This document shows, piece by piece, positions 1 through 7,785 of a stretch of 15,072 bases of DNA. Position numbers and translations under genes: made by a program. The notes under the pieces are model-generated. The model did no database searches, was not told the DNA's origin, and saw only the letters and a program-made list of their open reading frames with translations. Position 1 is the first letter of the stretch, and the number at the start of each line of letters is the position of its first letter. Where the stretch lies: NCBI GenBank assembly GCA_945886995.1, contig CAMCZJ010000058.1, positions 1 through 15,072 on the forward strand. The letters run 5' to 3'. The stretch is from Asaia bogorensis. GTDB lineage: Bacteria; Pseudomonadota; Alphaproteobacteria; Acetobacterales; Acetobacteraceae.

Positions 1-183
1 GGGGCCGAGTTTCTCCGCCGCCAGCCGGCCAACAACATCCGTGGTGCCACCCGGCGCGAAAGGCACAATCAGCCTCATGGGGCGGGACGGCCAAGCGGGT
101 GCCTGCGCCTGCGCTGCCCAAGGCAGCAAGGGCAGCGCCAAAGCGAGACGACGCGGTATCATATCCAGCTTCGGCGCCCGCAT
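1..183 (-). CDS. TTT transporter substrate-binding receptor (Bug family), N-terminal part only
   Basis: Periplasmic solute receptor of the tripartite tricarboxylate transporter type, cut by the left edge; 61 codons are visible. I translated it from the minus strand. It opens with a basic stretch (MIPRR) and a hydrophobic signal peptide ending near AAQAQA, followed by WPSRPMRLIVPFAPGG and TTDVVGRLAAEKLGP. The pattern P-x-(R/K)-P-(I/M)-x-(L/I)-(I/V)-VPF-x-PGG-x-x-D is the hallmark of the mature N-terminus of Bug receptors, which bind carboxylates or other small organic acids and amides. The start at 183 lies 4 bases after the stop of the flavin reductase gene and has a purine-rich GAAGAAGGG upstream; an in-frame ATG at 162 would also leave a signal peptide but has no ribosome site. 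It is the third gene of the leftward operon and the likely importer component for the catabolic cluster. Ligand unknown. Confidence 0.85.
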   Translation of the reverse strand, partial: MRAPKLDMIPRRLALALPLLPWAAQAQAPAWPSRPMRLIVPFAPGGTTDVVGRLAAEKLGP

Positions 184-187
184 CACC

Positions 188-826
188 TCAGCCCTTCTTC
201 TTGCTGGCTTCCCATTCATCAAGGTCAATACGGGGGATTTCGATACGGTCCGTGGTGCGCGCATACCAGCCGCGCCCATGCATGCGCCCAACCAGGTCAA
301 GCTTCGGCGTATCAATGTAGTATTTCGCCAAATCCATCACGCAATCATCCTGCACATACATGCCAACCACCTTGCCGAGCACAATGATGTGCCGGCCCGC
401 AGGCACAAACTGGAAAATCTCGCATTCCAGCGCGACCGGGCTTTCTGCAATGCGCGGCACGGCAACCTTGGTGGACGGCGCGGTAGAAAGCCCCGCTTCG
501 GTGATTTCGCTGACACCGGGCGGGAAATCCACCGCGGTGATGTTCATTTTCTCGGCCAGATCAGCGGAGACCATATTCACGACGAATTGCCCCGTCGCTT
601 CGATATTCGCGACCGTATCCTTCAGCGCCCCAGGTGCGCGCGGCCCGCAGCCAAAGCCCACCACCACGGGATTGTCGGAGAAGGCGTTGAAGAAGGAATA
701 GGGCGCGGCATTCACAACGCCATCCTGGTCCTTCGTCACCACCCAGGCCACCGGGCGCGGCACCACGGTGGACACCACCAGCTTATAGGCCTGGTCAAAG
801 GGGATTTTCGCGAAATCGAAATTCAT
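188..826 (-). CDS. Flavin reductase-like domain protein (FMN-binding, split-barrel)
   Basis: A 212-residue protein of the flavin-reductase-like family (the group annotated DIM6/NTAB). Members bind FMN or FAD and either reduce free flavin with NAD(P)H for a partner monooxygenase or act as oxidoreductases themselves. Supporting features are PRPVAWV at residues 23-29, the NAAPYSFFNAFSDNP segment at 39-53, which is the typical flavin-contact strand and loop, and a C-terminal GRMHGRGWYARTTDRIEIPR at 180-199 that is characteristic of the subfamily. There is no signal peptide, so it should be cytoplasmic. AAGGAAG sits about 8 bases before the ATG. It lies 31 bases after the hydroxyacid dehydrogenase and 4 bases before the TTT receptor, so all three are probably cotranscribed. 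No monooxygenase partner is visible in the window, so its electron acceptor is open. Confidence 0.88.
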   Translation of the reverse strand: MNFDFAKIPFDQAYKLVVSTVVPRPVAWVVTKDQDGVVNAAPYSFFNAFSDNPVVVGFGCGPRAPGALKDTVANIEATGQFVVNMVSADLAEKMNITAVDFPPGVSEITEAGLSTAPSTKVAVPRIAESPVALECEIFQFVPAGRHIIVLGKVVGMYVQDDCVMDLAKYYIDTPKLDLVGRMHGRGWYARTTDRIEIPRIDLDEWEASKKKG

Positions 827-857
827 GGGGTGCTTCCTTGGTGTTGAGAGCGAAAGA

Positions 858-1835
858 TCAGACGACGCGATGCGGGGGCGAAATGCCCTGGATCAGCACA
901 GCGGCGAGGTTTTCAATGCAGCGCATGCCCATGGCATGGCGCGTTTCGATGGTAGCGGAACCGAGATGCGGCAGCAGCGCGACATTCTCAAGCGCCATAT
1001 AGCCAGGATGCACGCGGGGTTCGCCATCATAGACATCAAGCCCGGCAGCGCGGATATGGCCGGATCTCAGCGCTGCGATCAGCGCTTCATCATCCACGGA
1101 AGGACCGCGGCCGGAATTGATGACAATGGCGCCCTTTTTCATCTGCGCCAGACGTTCAGGGTTCAGCCATTTGCGCGTGCCCTCGCCGCCTGGGACATGC
1201 ATGGAAAGCACGTCAATCGTGGCCAGGAAGCCGGCATCGGTTTCGTGGAAAATGGCACCCTGTTCGATTTCCGCCGGCAGGCGCTGCATGTCGCGGTAAT
1301 GGATTTCCATCTGCACGCCGCGCGCCATGGCGGCCAATTCGCGGCCAATGCGGCCAAAGCCCAGCACACCAAGCTTCTTACCTTGTAGCGTGACACCCAT
1401 GAGCTGCGTTGGCGCCCAACCCTCCCACTGCCCGGCGCGGACCATGCGCTCACCTTCTCCGGCGCGGCGGGCGGCCATCAGCATCAGGGTGAAGGCGCAT
1501 TCGGCGGTCGCGAAGGAAAGCACTTCGGGCGTATTCGTCACGGCAATGCCACGCCCGCGCGGCGCATCAATGGCGATATGGTCAAAGCCGACGCTGAAAG
1601 TTGAAATCACCTTCACGCTTTCCGGCAAGGCATTGATGGCGGCGGCGTTCATCGCATCGCCAGCGGCGCAGAGGATGCCAGCCGCACCACAGGCCTTGGC
1701 GCGGGCGGCGATCTCAGCGCCGTCGCGGCCCCAAAGTGCGTCCTCGGGGTTCAGCCTGGCGTCGAAGACTTCGGCGAGCCGCGCCTCAATGGCCTCCGGC
1801 AATTTCCGGGTGACGAGAATGACTGGCTTGGCCAT
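858..1835 (-). CDS. D-2-hydroxyacid dehydrogenase (hydroxypyruvate/glyoxylate reductase type)
   Basis: A 325-residue NAD(P)-dependent D-isomer-specific 2-hydroxyacid dehydrogenase, normal in length. Catalytic domain halves flank a Rossmann domain with G159-F-G161-R-I-G164 as the dinucleotide motif. The catalytic triad is complete: Arg243 in NSGRG, Glu272 in DGEP and His290 in LLPHLGS. This group reduces glyoxylate, hydroxypyruvate or other 2-oxo acids to D-hydroxy acids. The exact substrate and the NADH or NADPH preference cannot be settled here; the residues after the second strand (IHYRDMQR) include an Arg that may suit either. I chose the ATG at 1835 because the residues MAKPVILVTRKLP match the family's N-terminus; an upstream in-frame ATG at 1874 would add 13 unconserved residues. 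It is the first gene of the leftward operon, divergent from the SDR gene. Confidence 0.92.
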   Translation of the reverse strand: MAKPVILVTRKLPEAIEARLAEVFDARLNPEDALWGRDGAEIAARAKACGAAGILCAAGDAMNAAAINALPESVKVISTFSVGFDHIAIDAPRGRGIAVTNTPEVLSFATAECAFTLMLMAARRAGEGERMVRAGQWEGWAPTQLMGVTLQGKKLGVLGFGRIGRELAAMARGVQMEIHYRDMQRLPAEIEQGAIFHETDAGFLATIDVLSMHVPGGEGTRKWLNPERLAQMKKGAIVINSGRGPSVDDEALIAALRSGHIRAAGLDVYDGEPRVHPGYMALENVALLPHLGSATIETRHAMGMRCIENLAAVLIQGISPPHRVV

Positions 1836-1874
1836 GAGGGGTTTCGCTCCGCTGGTCTGATGTGGCCGCACCAT

Positions 1875-1894
1875 GGCCCGGCTTGGCCCGTCTT
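1875..1894. repeat. Tandem 10-bp direct repeat in the divergent promoter region
   Basis: Two adjacent copies of GGCCCGKCTT (GGCCCGGCTT at 1875-1884, GGCCCGTCTT at 1885-1894) differ at one base. They lie between the divergent hydroxyacid dehydrogenase and SDR genes, where an operator would be expected. One-turn (10 bp) spacing would suit a protein binding one face of DNA, but no regulator gene is in the window, so this is only a candidate site. Confidence 0.3.
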
Positions 1895-1953
1895 GCCAGA
1901 GGGCGGGTGAGGGGGCAGGGTCGGTGCCTCATTCTTTCGTGGAGAGACGGGTC

Positions 1954-2745
1954 ATGGATTTGGGTTTGAAGGGCAAGCGGGCCTTGGTCATGGGCGGTTC
2001 CAAGGGGCTCGGGCGGTCCATTGCGGATGCCATCGCGGCCGAGGGCGCCATTGTGACCGTAAGCGGGCGCGAACAGGCAAGCCTTGATAAGGTGGCGGCG
2101 GAATTGAAGGCGCTGGGCGCCCAGGCCGCCTATGGCATTCCGGCGGATGTCTCGAGTGGGGCGGAGATGGATAAGCTGGCCGATGCCGCGGTAGCCGCCA
2201 TGGGGGGCGTGGATATCCTGGTGCTGAACCATGGCGGGCCGCCGGTTTGCACCGCTTCCCAGATGAAGGAAGAAGATCTGGTCAAGTGGTTCCAGAATAT
2301 TGTGGTCTCCCCCATTCGCATCACCAATCGCCTGATGCCGGCGATGCGCGCGCAAAAATGGGGCCGGGTGATTGTGGTGGGCAGCACGGGCATGCAGCAC
2401 CCGATTCCGACACTCGCCCTTTCCAATACTTTGCGCGCTTCGATCTGGGGTTGGCTGAAGACGCTTGCCGCTGAAGTCGCCGCCGATGGCGTGACCATGA
2501 ATGTGCTGGCGCCGGGCAGCATCCTGACCGATCGCATCACCACCAATACGGCCATTCGCGCGAAGCAAACGGGCGTTTCGGAAGATGAAATCCTGGCCCA
2601 GACTGCCAAGGAAATTCCCGCTGGCCGCATTGGCATGCCAGCCGAATATGGGCCGATGGGCGCGTTTTTGGCGGGTGAGACCGGCGCCTACATCACCGCT
2701 TCCATGATCCGTGTGGATGGCGGACGTGTGCGGAGCATGCTGTAA
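1954..2745 (+). CDS. Atypical short-chain dehydrogenase/reductase (SDR) lacking the YxxxK motif
   Basis: A 263-residue SDR-fold protein of normal length. The nucleotide site MGGSKGLG (residues 13-20) approximates TGxxxGxG with the Thr replaced by Met. LNHGG (91-95) stands where NNAG is usual. Ser144 in VVGST is in the position of the catalytic Ser. Where the Tyr and Lys of YxxxK should be, the sequence reads ALSNTLRAS (155-163): by alignment with YSASKAAL, Leu156 replaces Tyr and Leu160 replaces Lys. A divergent group annotated as 3-oxoacyl-ACP-reductase-like SDR with an imperfect cofactor motif and no intact catalytic tetrad is known, and this protein fits it. The function is therefore uncertain: it could be a non-classical reductase, a lyase-like enzyme or a binding protein. 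The start at 1954 is set by GGAGAG 7 bases upstream. It leads the rightward operon, 8 bases before the next gene. Confidence 0.9.
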   Translation: MDLGLKGKRALVMGGSKGLGRSIADAIAAEGAIVTVSGREQASLDKVAAELKALGAQAAYGIPADVSSGAEMDKLADAAVAAMGGVDILVLNHGGPPVCTASQMKEEDLVKWFQNIVVSPIRITNRLMPAMRAQKWGRVIVVGSTGMQHPIPTLALSNTLRASIWGWLKTLAAEVAADGVTMNVLAPGSILTDRITTNTAIRAKQTGVSEDEILAQTAKEIPAGRIGMPAEYGPMGAFLAGETGAYITASMIRVDGGRVRSML

Positions 2746-2753
2746 GCCCGCGC

Positions 2754-4019
2754 ATGCTGCCCAACCTGAATCCTGACATGGCGCTCGCGGCGCGGTTGTT
2801 TGACGCGCTGCGCGACGCCACACGTGATGGCGAGGGTGTCACGCGCGAAGCCTATGGGCGCGGTGAGCGCATCGCGCATCAATTGGTGCGCGAAGCTGCC
2901 GAAGAACTTGGCCTTGAATGCCGCAATGATGTCGCGGGCAATCTATACATGACCCTGCCCGGGACGGATCGTGCGGCGAAGCAGATCATCATGGGCAGCC
3001 ATCTCGATTCCGTGCGTGAGGGCGGCAATTTCGATGGCGCCGCCGGTGTTCTGGCGGGGCTTGCGGCGGTGGCCGGCATGAAGCGCGCTGGCTTCCAGCC
3101 CGCCCGCGACATGACGGTGATGGCCATTCGCGCCGAGGAAGCGGGGCAATGGTTTCCAACTTCCTATCCCGGCAGCAAGGCAGCACTTGGTTTGCTGGCA
3201 CCTGAAATCCTGCAAGTGAAGCGCACCGATAGTGGCCGGAGTTTGGCCGAACATATGCGCGAAGAAGGCTTTGATCCTGATGCGGTGGCGCGCGGAGAGC
3301 ATCTGCTCGGCCCCGATAACACCGCGGCCTTCTTGGAAGTGCATATTGAACAAGGGCCGAGCCTTGATTCCGAAGGCCTGCCCATTGGCATTGTGACCGG
3401 CATCCCCGGATCGCGGCGGCTGCGTGCTGCGCGTGTGCTGGGCGAATATAATCATTCGGGTGCGACCGCGCGGCGCTATCGGCGCGATGCGGCGGTGGCC
3501 CTGGCGGAGCTTGTGCATCGGTTGGATGAGGAATGGTGCCGGCTTGAAGCGCTGGGCCACGCCATGGTTTGTACCTTCTGCACCATGGCCACCACTGAAG
3601 AAGCGGGCTTCACGAAAATCGCGGGCGAGGCGCGTTTTCAGCTTGATATTCGCAGCGTTGAACCGGCGTCGCGCGATCTGCTTTTCGACGCCATGGGGCG
3701 GATCATTGCCGAGATTGAAGCGCGCCGTGGTGTGCGGTTTGATCTTGGCCCGGAAACGGGGAGCCTCTCCGCGCCGATGGATGAGGGCGTGCGGTCGGGC
3801 ATTGAAAGCGCGGCCAAGGCGCTTGGTATTCGCTATCGGCATATGGCATCGGGTGCGGGGCATGATGCGGCGGCCTTTGCCGAAGCGGGCGTGCCGGCGG
3901 CGATGCTTTTCGTTCGCAATCAGAATGGCAGTCATAATCCGAAGGAAGCTATGCGCATGGAAGATTTTGCGGCCGCTTGCGCCGTGGTCACCCGTTGGGC
4001 GGCGGAGATGGGGCAATGA
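2754..4019 (+). CDS. M20-family Zn-dependent hydrolase, N-carbamoyl-L-amino acid hydrolase / allantoate amidohydrolase type
   Basis: A 421-residue metal-dependent amidase of the hydantoinase/carbamoylase family. It would hydrolyse an N-carbamoyl (ureido) or related amide bond to an amino acid, ammonia and CO2. Metal-site residues can be placed: His83 in MGSHLDSV, Asp94 in GGNFDGAAG, Glu128-Glu129 (RAEEAG), His197 in the family signature EVHIEQGPSL, and His394 in NGSHNPKE. AGHDAAAF at 368-375 is also family-typical. The small dimerisation domain contains EYNHSGAT (231-238) and RRDA. The segment after the EE pair (GQWFPTSYPGS) differs from the GSRF seen in many carbamoylases, which may reflect another substrate. 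The start at 2754 has no clear ribosome site and may depend on coupling to the SDR gene ending 8 bases earlier; an ATG at 2778 is the alternative. The stop overlaps the hyuA start. Confidence 0.92.
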   Translation: MLPNLNPDMALAARLFDALRDATRDGEGVTREAYGRGERIAHQLVREAAEELGLECRNDVAGNLYMTLPGTDRAAKQIIMGSHLDSVREGGNFDGAAGVLAGLAAVAGMKRAGFQPARDMTVMAIRAEEAGQWFPTSYPGSKAALGLLAPEILQVKRTDSGRSLAEHMREEGFDPDAVARGEHLLGPDNTAAFLEVHIEQGPSLDSEGLPIGIVTGIPGSRRLRAARVLGEYNHSGATARRYRRDAAVALAELVHRLDEEWCRLEALGHAMVCTFCTMATTEEAGFTKIAGEARFQLDIRSVEPASRDLLFDAMGRIIAEIEARRGVRFDLGPETGSLSAPMDEGVRSGIESAAKALGIRYRHMASGAGHDAAAFAEAGVPAAMLFVRNQNGSHNPKEAMRMEDFAAACAVVTRWAAEMGQ

Positions 4020-6109
4020 GCACATCAGCACACAATAATGCGCGGCTCGCCGTTGATATCGGCGGCACCTTCACGGACCTTGCCATCGAAAAGGATGGTC
4101 AGCGCTGGACCGCCAAGGTCCTGACCACGCCCGCCGCGCCGGAAAAGGGCGTGCTGGAAGGCGTGCAGCAGGTGCTGGCCAAGGCCGCCATGAAGCCCAC
4201 CGATTTGGCGCTGGTGATCCATGGTACCACGCTTGCCACCAATGCGGTGATTGAACGCAAGGGTGCCAAAACCGCCTTGATCACCACCGATGGCTTTCGT
4301 GATGTTTTGGCGCTGGCGAATGAAGCGCGTTATGACCAATATGATCTAAACATCGAATTGGCCAAGCCGCTTGTGCCGCGCCGCTGGCGCCTGCCGGTGC
4401 CGGAGCGCCTTGATAATACCGGCAAGGTGCTACTGGCCTTGGATGAGGCCGCGGTGCGCGCGCATATCCCCTTCCTGCGCGCCGAGGGTATTGAAAGCCT
4501 GGCGATCGGTTTCATCCATGGCTTTGTGAACCCCACCCATGAACGTCGCGCGGCTGAGATTGTGCGGGAAGCCTGGCCGGAATTGCCGGTCTCACTTTCC
4601 TCCGAAGTCTCACCGGAAATGCGCGAATGGGAGCGTTTTTCAACCACCGTCGCCAATGCCTATGTGCAGCCCTTGATGGCGCGCTATTTGAAGCAATTGG
4701 AATTGGGGTTGCGTGAAGCAGGGCTTGCTTGCCCGCTTTATTTGATGCTGTCGGGCGGTGGTCTCACCACCATTGATACCGCGGCGCGTTTCCCAATCCG
4801 CCTGGTGGAAAGCGGGCCAGCGGGGGGCGCGATATTCTCGGCCTTTGTCGCGCGGCAGCGTGGCTTCGATAAGGTGCTGTCCTTCGATATGGGCGGCACC
4901 ACGGCCAAGGTCTGCCTGATTGATGATTTCCGCCCGCAGGCATCGCGCACATTCGAAGTCGCGCGGGTTGGGCGCTTCAAGAAGGGTTCTGGTCTGCCGC
5001 TGCGCATTCCTGTGATTGAAATGGTGGAAATCGGCGCGGGTGGCGGTTCCATCGCGCAGGTGGACAGCATGGGGCGCATTCAGGTGGGCCCCGAGAGCGC
5101 CGGCGCTGATCCCGGCCCCGCCTGCTACGGGCGTGGCGGCACGCATCCGGCGGTAACGGACGCGAATCTTGCTCTTGGCCGCTACGATCCGGAACTTTTC
5201 GCGGGTGGTGCGCTGCGTTTGTATCCGGATCATTCTCGCAAGGCGTTGGCTGAACATGTGGGCGGCAAGCTCGCACTTTCCGCAGATATGGCAGCGCTTG
5301 GCGTGGTTGAGATGGTGGATGAGAATATGGCCAATGCCGCGCGCGTGCATGCCATTGAAAGTGCCAAGAATTACGAAGGCCGCGTGGTGATTGCCTTTGG
5401 CGGCGGCGGCCCCGTGCATGGTTATCGCGTGGCGGAGAAAATTGGCGTGAAGCGCATTCTAGTGCCCTCTGGCGCGGGCGTCGGTAGCGCGATTGGCTTC
5501 CTCCGCGCGCCGGTCGCTTATGAGGTGGTGAAGTCGCTCTATCAGCGCTTCGGCAGCTTTGACATCGCGGCGGTGAATGGCCTGCTGGCCGCCATGTCGC
5601 ACGAAGCGGCGGGCGTGGTGGCGGAAGGCGCCTTTGGTGCGCCGATCGAGGAAACGCGCATCGCCTATATGCGCTATGTCGGGCAGGGGCATGAAATCGC
5701 CGTGCCGATCCCGCCGCGCGCCTTGACCCAACAGGATGTGCGTGAAATTCGCGCGCTGTATGATGCGGAGTATAGTCGTTTCTATGACCGCCCGGTGCCA
5801 GGTTCGGATGTTGAAATCCTGTCCTTCGCCGTCACGGTCCGCACCGTTGAAGCGCATGTGGAACCGGCGGGTGCGGTGGCGAATGCGCCGGCGCCAAGCC
5901 CGATCCGCGTGCAAATGGTGCGCGATACCGCAACCGGCGAAGTGGCCGAATGGCAGGTTTATGATCGCGATGCGATGCGGCCCGGCGCCACTGTTGCCGG
6001 CCCCGCCATCATCTCGGAAGCGGAAACCAGCACCTTGATTGGCCCGGGCTGGGTTTGCCGCATGGATGGGCTTGGATATCTCGATCTGACGCAGGAGGCT
6101 GCACGATGA
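4016..6109 (+). CDS. hyuA: Hydantoinase/oxoprolinase subunit A (ATP-dependent, HyuA-like)
   Basis: The 697-residue ATP-binding subunit of the hydantoinase/oxoprolinase family, which uses ATP to activate a cyclic amide carbonyl (5-oxoproline, N-methylhydantoin, hydantoin) or, in related carboxylases, a ketone. Motifs in order: phosphate-binding DIGGTFTD (14-21), HGTTLATNAVIERKG (69-83), ESGPAGG (265-271), second phosphate loop DMGGTTAK (291-298), GAGGGSIA (340-347), FGGGGPVHG (461-469), YVGQGHEI (554-561) and the closing GPAIISE (662-668). The ATG at 4016 overlaps the carbamoylase stop as ATGA with GGAG upstream, so translation is likely coupled; a longer in-frame start at 3977 inside the previous gene is not needed. 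Subunits A and B are separate genes, as in N-methylhydantoin amidohydrolase, not fused as in eukaryotic oxoprolinase. The substrate cannot be read from the sequence; acetone or acetophenone carboxylase-type chemistry is less likely beside a carbamoylase. Confidence 0.95.
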   Translation: MSTSAHNNARLAVDIGGTFTDLAIEKDGQRWTAKVLTTPAAPEKGVLEGVQQVLAKAAMKPTDLALVIHGTTLATNAVIERKGAKTALITTDGFRDVLALANEARYDQYDLNIELAKPLVPRRWRLPVPERLDNTGKVLLALDEAAVRAHIPFLRAEGIESLAIGFIHGFVNPTHERRAAEIVREAWPELPVSLSSEVSPEMREWERFSTTVANAYVQPLMARYLKQLELGLREAGLACPLYLMLSGGGLTTIDTAARFPIRLVESGPAGGAIFSAFVARQRGFDKVLSFDMGGTTAKVCLIDDFRPQASRTFEVARVGRFKKGSGLPLRIPVIEMVEIGAGGGSIAQVDSMGRIQVGPESAGADPGPACYGRGGTHPAVTDANLALGRYDPELFAGGALRLYPDHSRKALAEHVGGKLALSADMAALGVVEMVDENMANAARVHAIESAKNYEGRVVIAFGGGGPVHGYRVAEKIGVKRILVPSGAGVGSAIGFLRAPVAYEVVKSLYQRFGSFDIAAVNGLLAAMSHEAAGVVAEGAFGAPIEETRIAYMRYVGQGHEIAVPIPPRALTQQDVREIRALYDAEYSRFYDRPVPGSDVEILSFAVTVRTVEAHVEPAGAVANAPAPSPIRVQMVRDTATGEVAEWQVYDRDAMRPGATVAGPAIISEAETSTLIGPGWVCRMDGLGYLDLTQEAAR

Positions 6110-7779
6110 AGGAAACCGGCGCGCTGGCGACAATCCAACGCCAGATCCAATGGAATCGCCTGATCGCGGTAGTCGAAGAACAGGCGCAAACCATGATCCG
6201 CACTGCCTTCAGCACCACGGTGCGCGAAGCGGGCGATCTTTCAGCGGGCGTCTTCGATCTGCAAGGGCGCATGCTGGCCCAGGCCGTGACCGGCACGCCT
6301 GGCCATGTGAATTCCATGGCGGAATCGGTTGGCCACTTTCTGGCGAAATTCCCCGCCGCCAGCATGAAGCCCGGGGATCACTACATCACCAATGACCCTT
6401 GGCTTGCGACTGGGCATTTGCATGACCTGACTGTGGTCTCACCTGCGTTTCGCGGCGGCAAGATTGTCGGACTTTTCGCCAATACCGCGCATATCATTGA
6501 TATCGGCGGCCTTGGCATGGGGCCAGAAGGGCGTAGCGTTTTCGAAGAAGGGCTCTATATCCCGATCGTGAAATGCTTCGATGCCGGTGCGCCGAATGAG
6601 ACGTTTTTCGATTTCATCCGCGCGGGATCGCGCACGCCGGTGGAATTGGAAGGCGATATCTATTCGCTCTGCGCCTGTAATGATGCGGGATCCAAGCGAC
6701 TTGTTGAAATGATGAACGAGTTCGCGATGGATAGTCTTGATGACCTCGCGGAATACATCTTTGAAGCCAGCCGCCGCGCCACCTTGATTGAGATCGCCAA
6801 GCTGCCGCGTGGCACTTTCCGTTCCGATATCAAATCGGATGGGTATGAGGCGCCGGTGACACTGAAGGCGGCCATGACCATCCATGCGGATCGCATTGTC
6901 GTGGATTATGCCGGCACTTCTGGGCTTTCCGGCCGCGGCATCAATGTGCCGCCCGCCTATTGCCGTGCCTATTCCTGCTTCGGCATCAAATGTGTTGTCG
7001 CCCCTGAAGTACCGAATAATTGGGCGAGCCTGGCGCCGTTTGAGATGGAAATCCCAGAAGGTTCCATCCTGAATGCGCCGCGCCCTTATCCTGTCAGCGT
7101 GCGCCACGTGATCGGGCAATTGATCCCGGATCTGATGATGGGGTGCCTGCATCAGGCCGTGCCAGACCGCGTGAATGCGGAAGGGTCATCGGCGCTTTGG
7201 AATCCGCCGCTGCGTGGTGGTTCTCAGGTCTCGGGCCAGCAGGCTGAGGTGGATGATTTTGAAATCATTACCTTCAATTCCGGCGGCACGGGCGCGCGGC
7301 CAGCTAAGGATGGGCTGGATGGCACGGCCTTTCCATCTGGCGTGCGCACCATGCCGGTGGAAGCGACTGAAAACGTGGCGCCCGTGATCTTCTGGAAGAA
7401 GGAACTTCGCCCGGATTCCGCAGGCGCTGGCAAGACACGTGGCGGCTTTGGCCAAATCATGGAAATCGGCGCCAAGGGCGATGCGGAATTCGCCGTGAAT
7501 GCAATCTTCGATCGCGTCGCCAATCCACCCAAGGGTCGCGATGGTGGCGCGGAAGGTGCTGGCGGCTGGGTCGGGCTGAATGACCCGAACGGCACCGTGC
7601 TGCGCACCAAAGGCTTTCAGGTCATCCCGAAAGGCCGGCGCCTATTGCTGAAACTGCCTGGCGGTGGCGGCATGGGTGATCCCAAGGCGCGCGATCCGGA
7701 ATTGGTGAAGCGCGATGTGGCGGATGGGCTGATCACTGTCCATGCGGCGCGGGATGTCTATGGGGTTGAGGTGAAGTAG
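6106..7779 (+). CDS. hyuB: Hydantoinase/oxoprolinase subunit B (HyuB-like)
   Basis: The 557-residue partner of HyuA; the A/B complex carries out the ATP-dependent hydrolysis in the cytoplasm. Family landmarks are NDPWLATGHLHD (96-107), FANTAHIIDIGG (124-135), the middle GRGINVPPAYCRAY (276-289), NSGGTGARPAKDG (391-403) and the C-terminal LPGGGGMGDP (517-526) followed by RDPELVKRDVADGLI. Length is as expected for a free-standing B subunit. The start at 6106 overlaps the hyuA stop (ATGA) and has a near-perfect AGGAGG 7 bases upstream, so this gene can also be initiated strongly by itself. It is the last gene of the rightward operon; a hairpin terminator follows within 40 bases. Confidence 0.95.
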   Translation: MKETGALATIQRQIQWNRLIAVVEEQAQTMIRTAFSTTVREAGDLSAGVFDLQGRMLAQAVTGTPGHVNSMAESVGHFLAKFPAASMKPGDHYITNDPWLATGHLHDLTVVSPAFRGGKIVGLFANTAHIIDIGGLGMGPEGRSVFEEGLYIPIVKCFDAGAPNETFFDFIRAGSRTPVELEGDIYSLCACNDAGSKRLVEMMNEFAMDSLDDLAEYIFEASRRATLIEIAKLPRGTFRSDIKSDGYEAPVTLKAAMTIHADRIVVDYAGTSGLSGRGINVPPAYCRAYSCFGIKCVVAPEVPNNWASLAPFEMEIPEGSILNAPRPYPVSVRHVIGQLIPDLMMGCLHQAVPDRVNAEGSSALWNPPLRGGSQVSGQQAEVDDFEIITFNSGGTGARPAKDGLDGTAFPSGVRTMPVEATENVAPVIFWKKELRPDSAGAGKTRGGFGQIMEIGAKGDAEFAVNAIFDRVANPPKGRDGGAEGAGGWVGLNDPNGTVLRTKGFQVIPKGRRLLLKLPGGGGMGDPKARDPELVKRDVADGLITVHAARDVYGVEVK

Positions 7780-7785
7780 CCTGAA

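Noticed and set aside
41..847. Plus-strand open frame (268 codons) opposite the flavin reductase
   Set aside because: Composition is typical of a reverse-complement shadow, while the minus strand encodes a complete flavin-reductase-like protein with a good ribosome site.
1786..2823. Long minus-strand open frame (345 codons) opposite the SDR gene
   Set aside because: Its translation is rich in His, Arg, Ala and Gly with no domain, and it lies fully across a clear SDR gene; it is an antisense shadow of GC-rich codons.
2943..4031. Long minus-strand open frame (362 codons) opposite the carbamoylase gene
   Set aside because: No recognisable motif and a His/Arg-rich composition; the plus strand has all metal ligands of an M20 enzyme, so this is a shadow frame.
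4640..5419. Minus-strand open frame (259 codons) inside hyuA
   Set aside because: Antisense to the conserved HyuA motifs with no family features or ribosome site.
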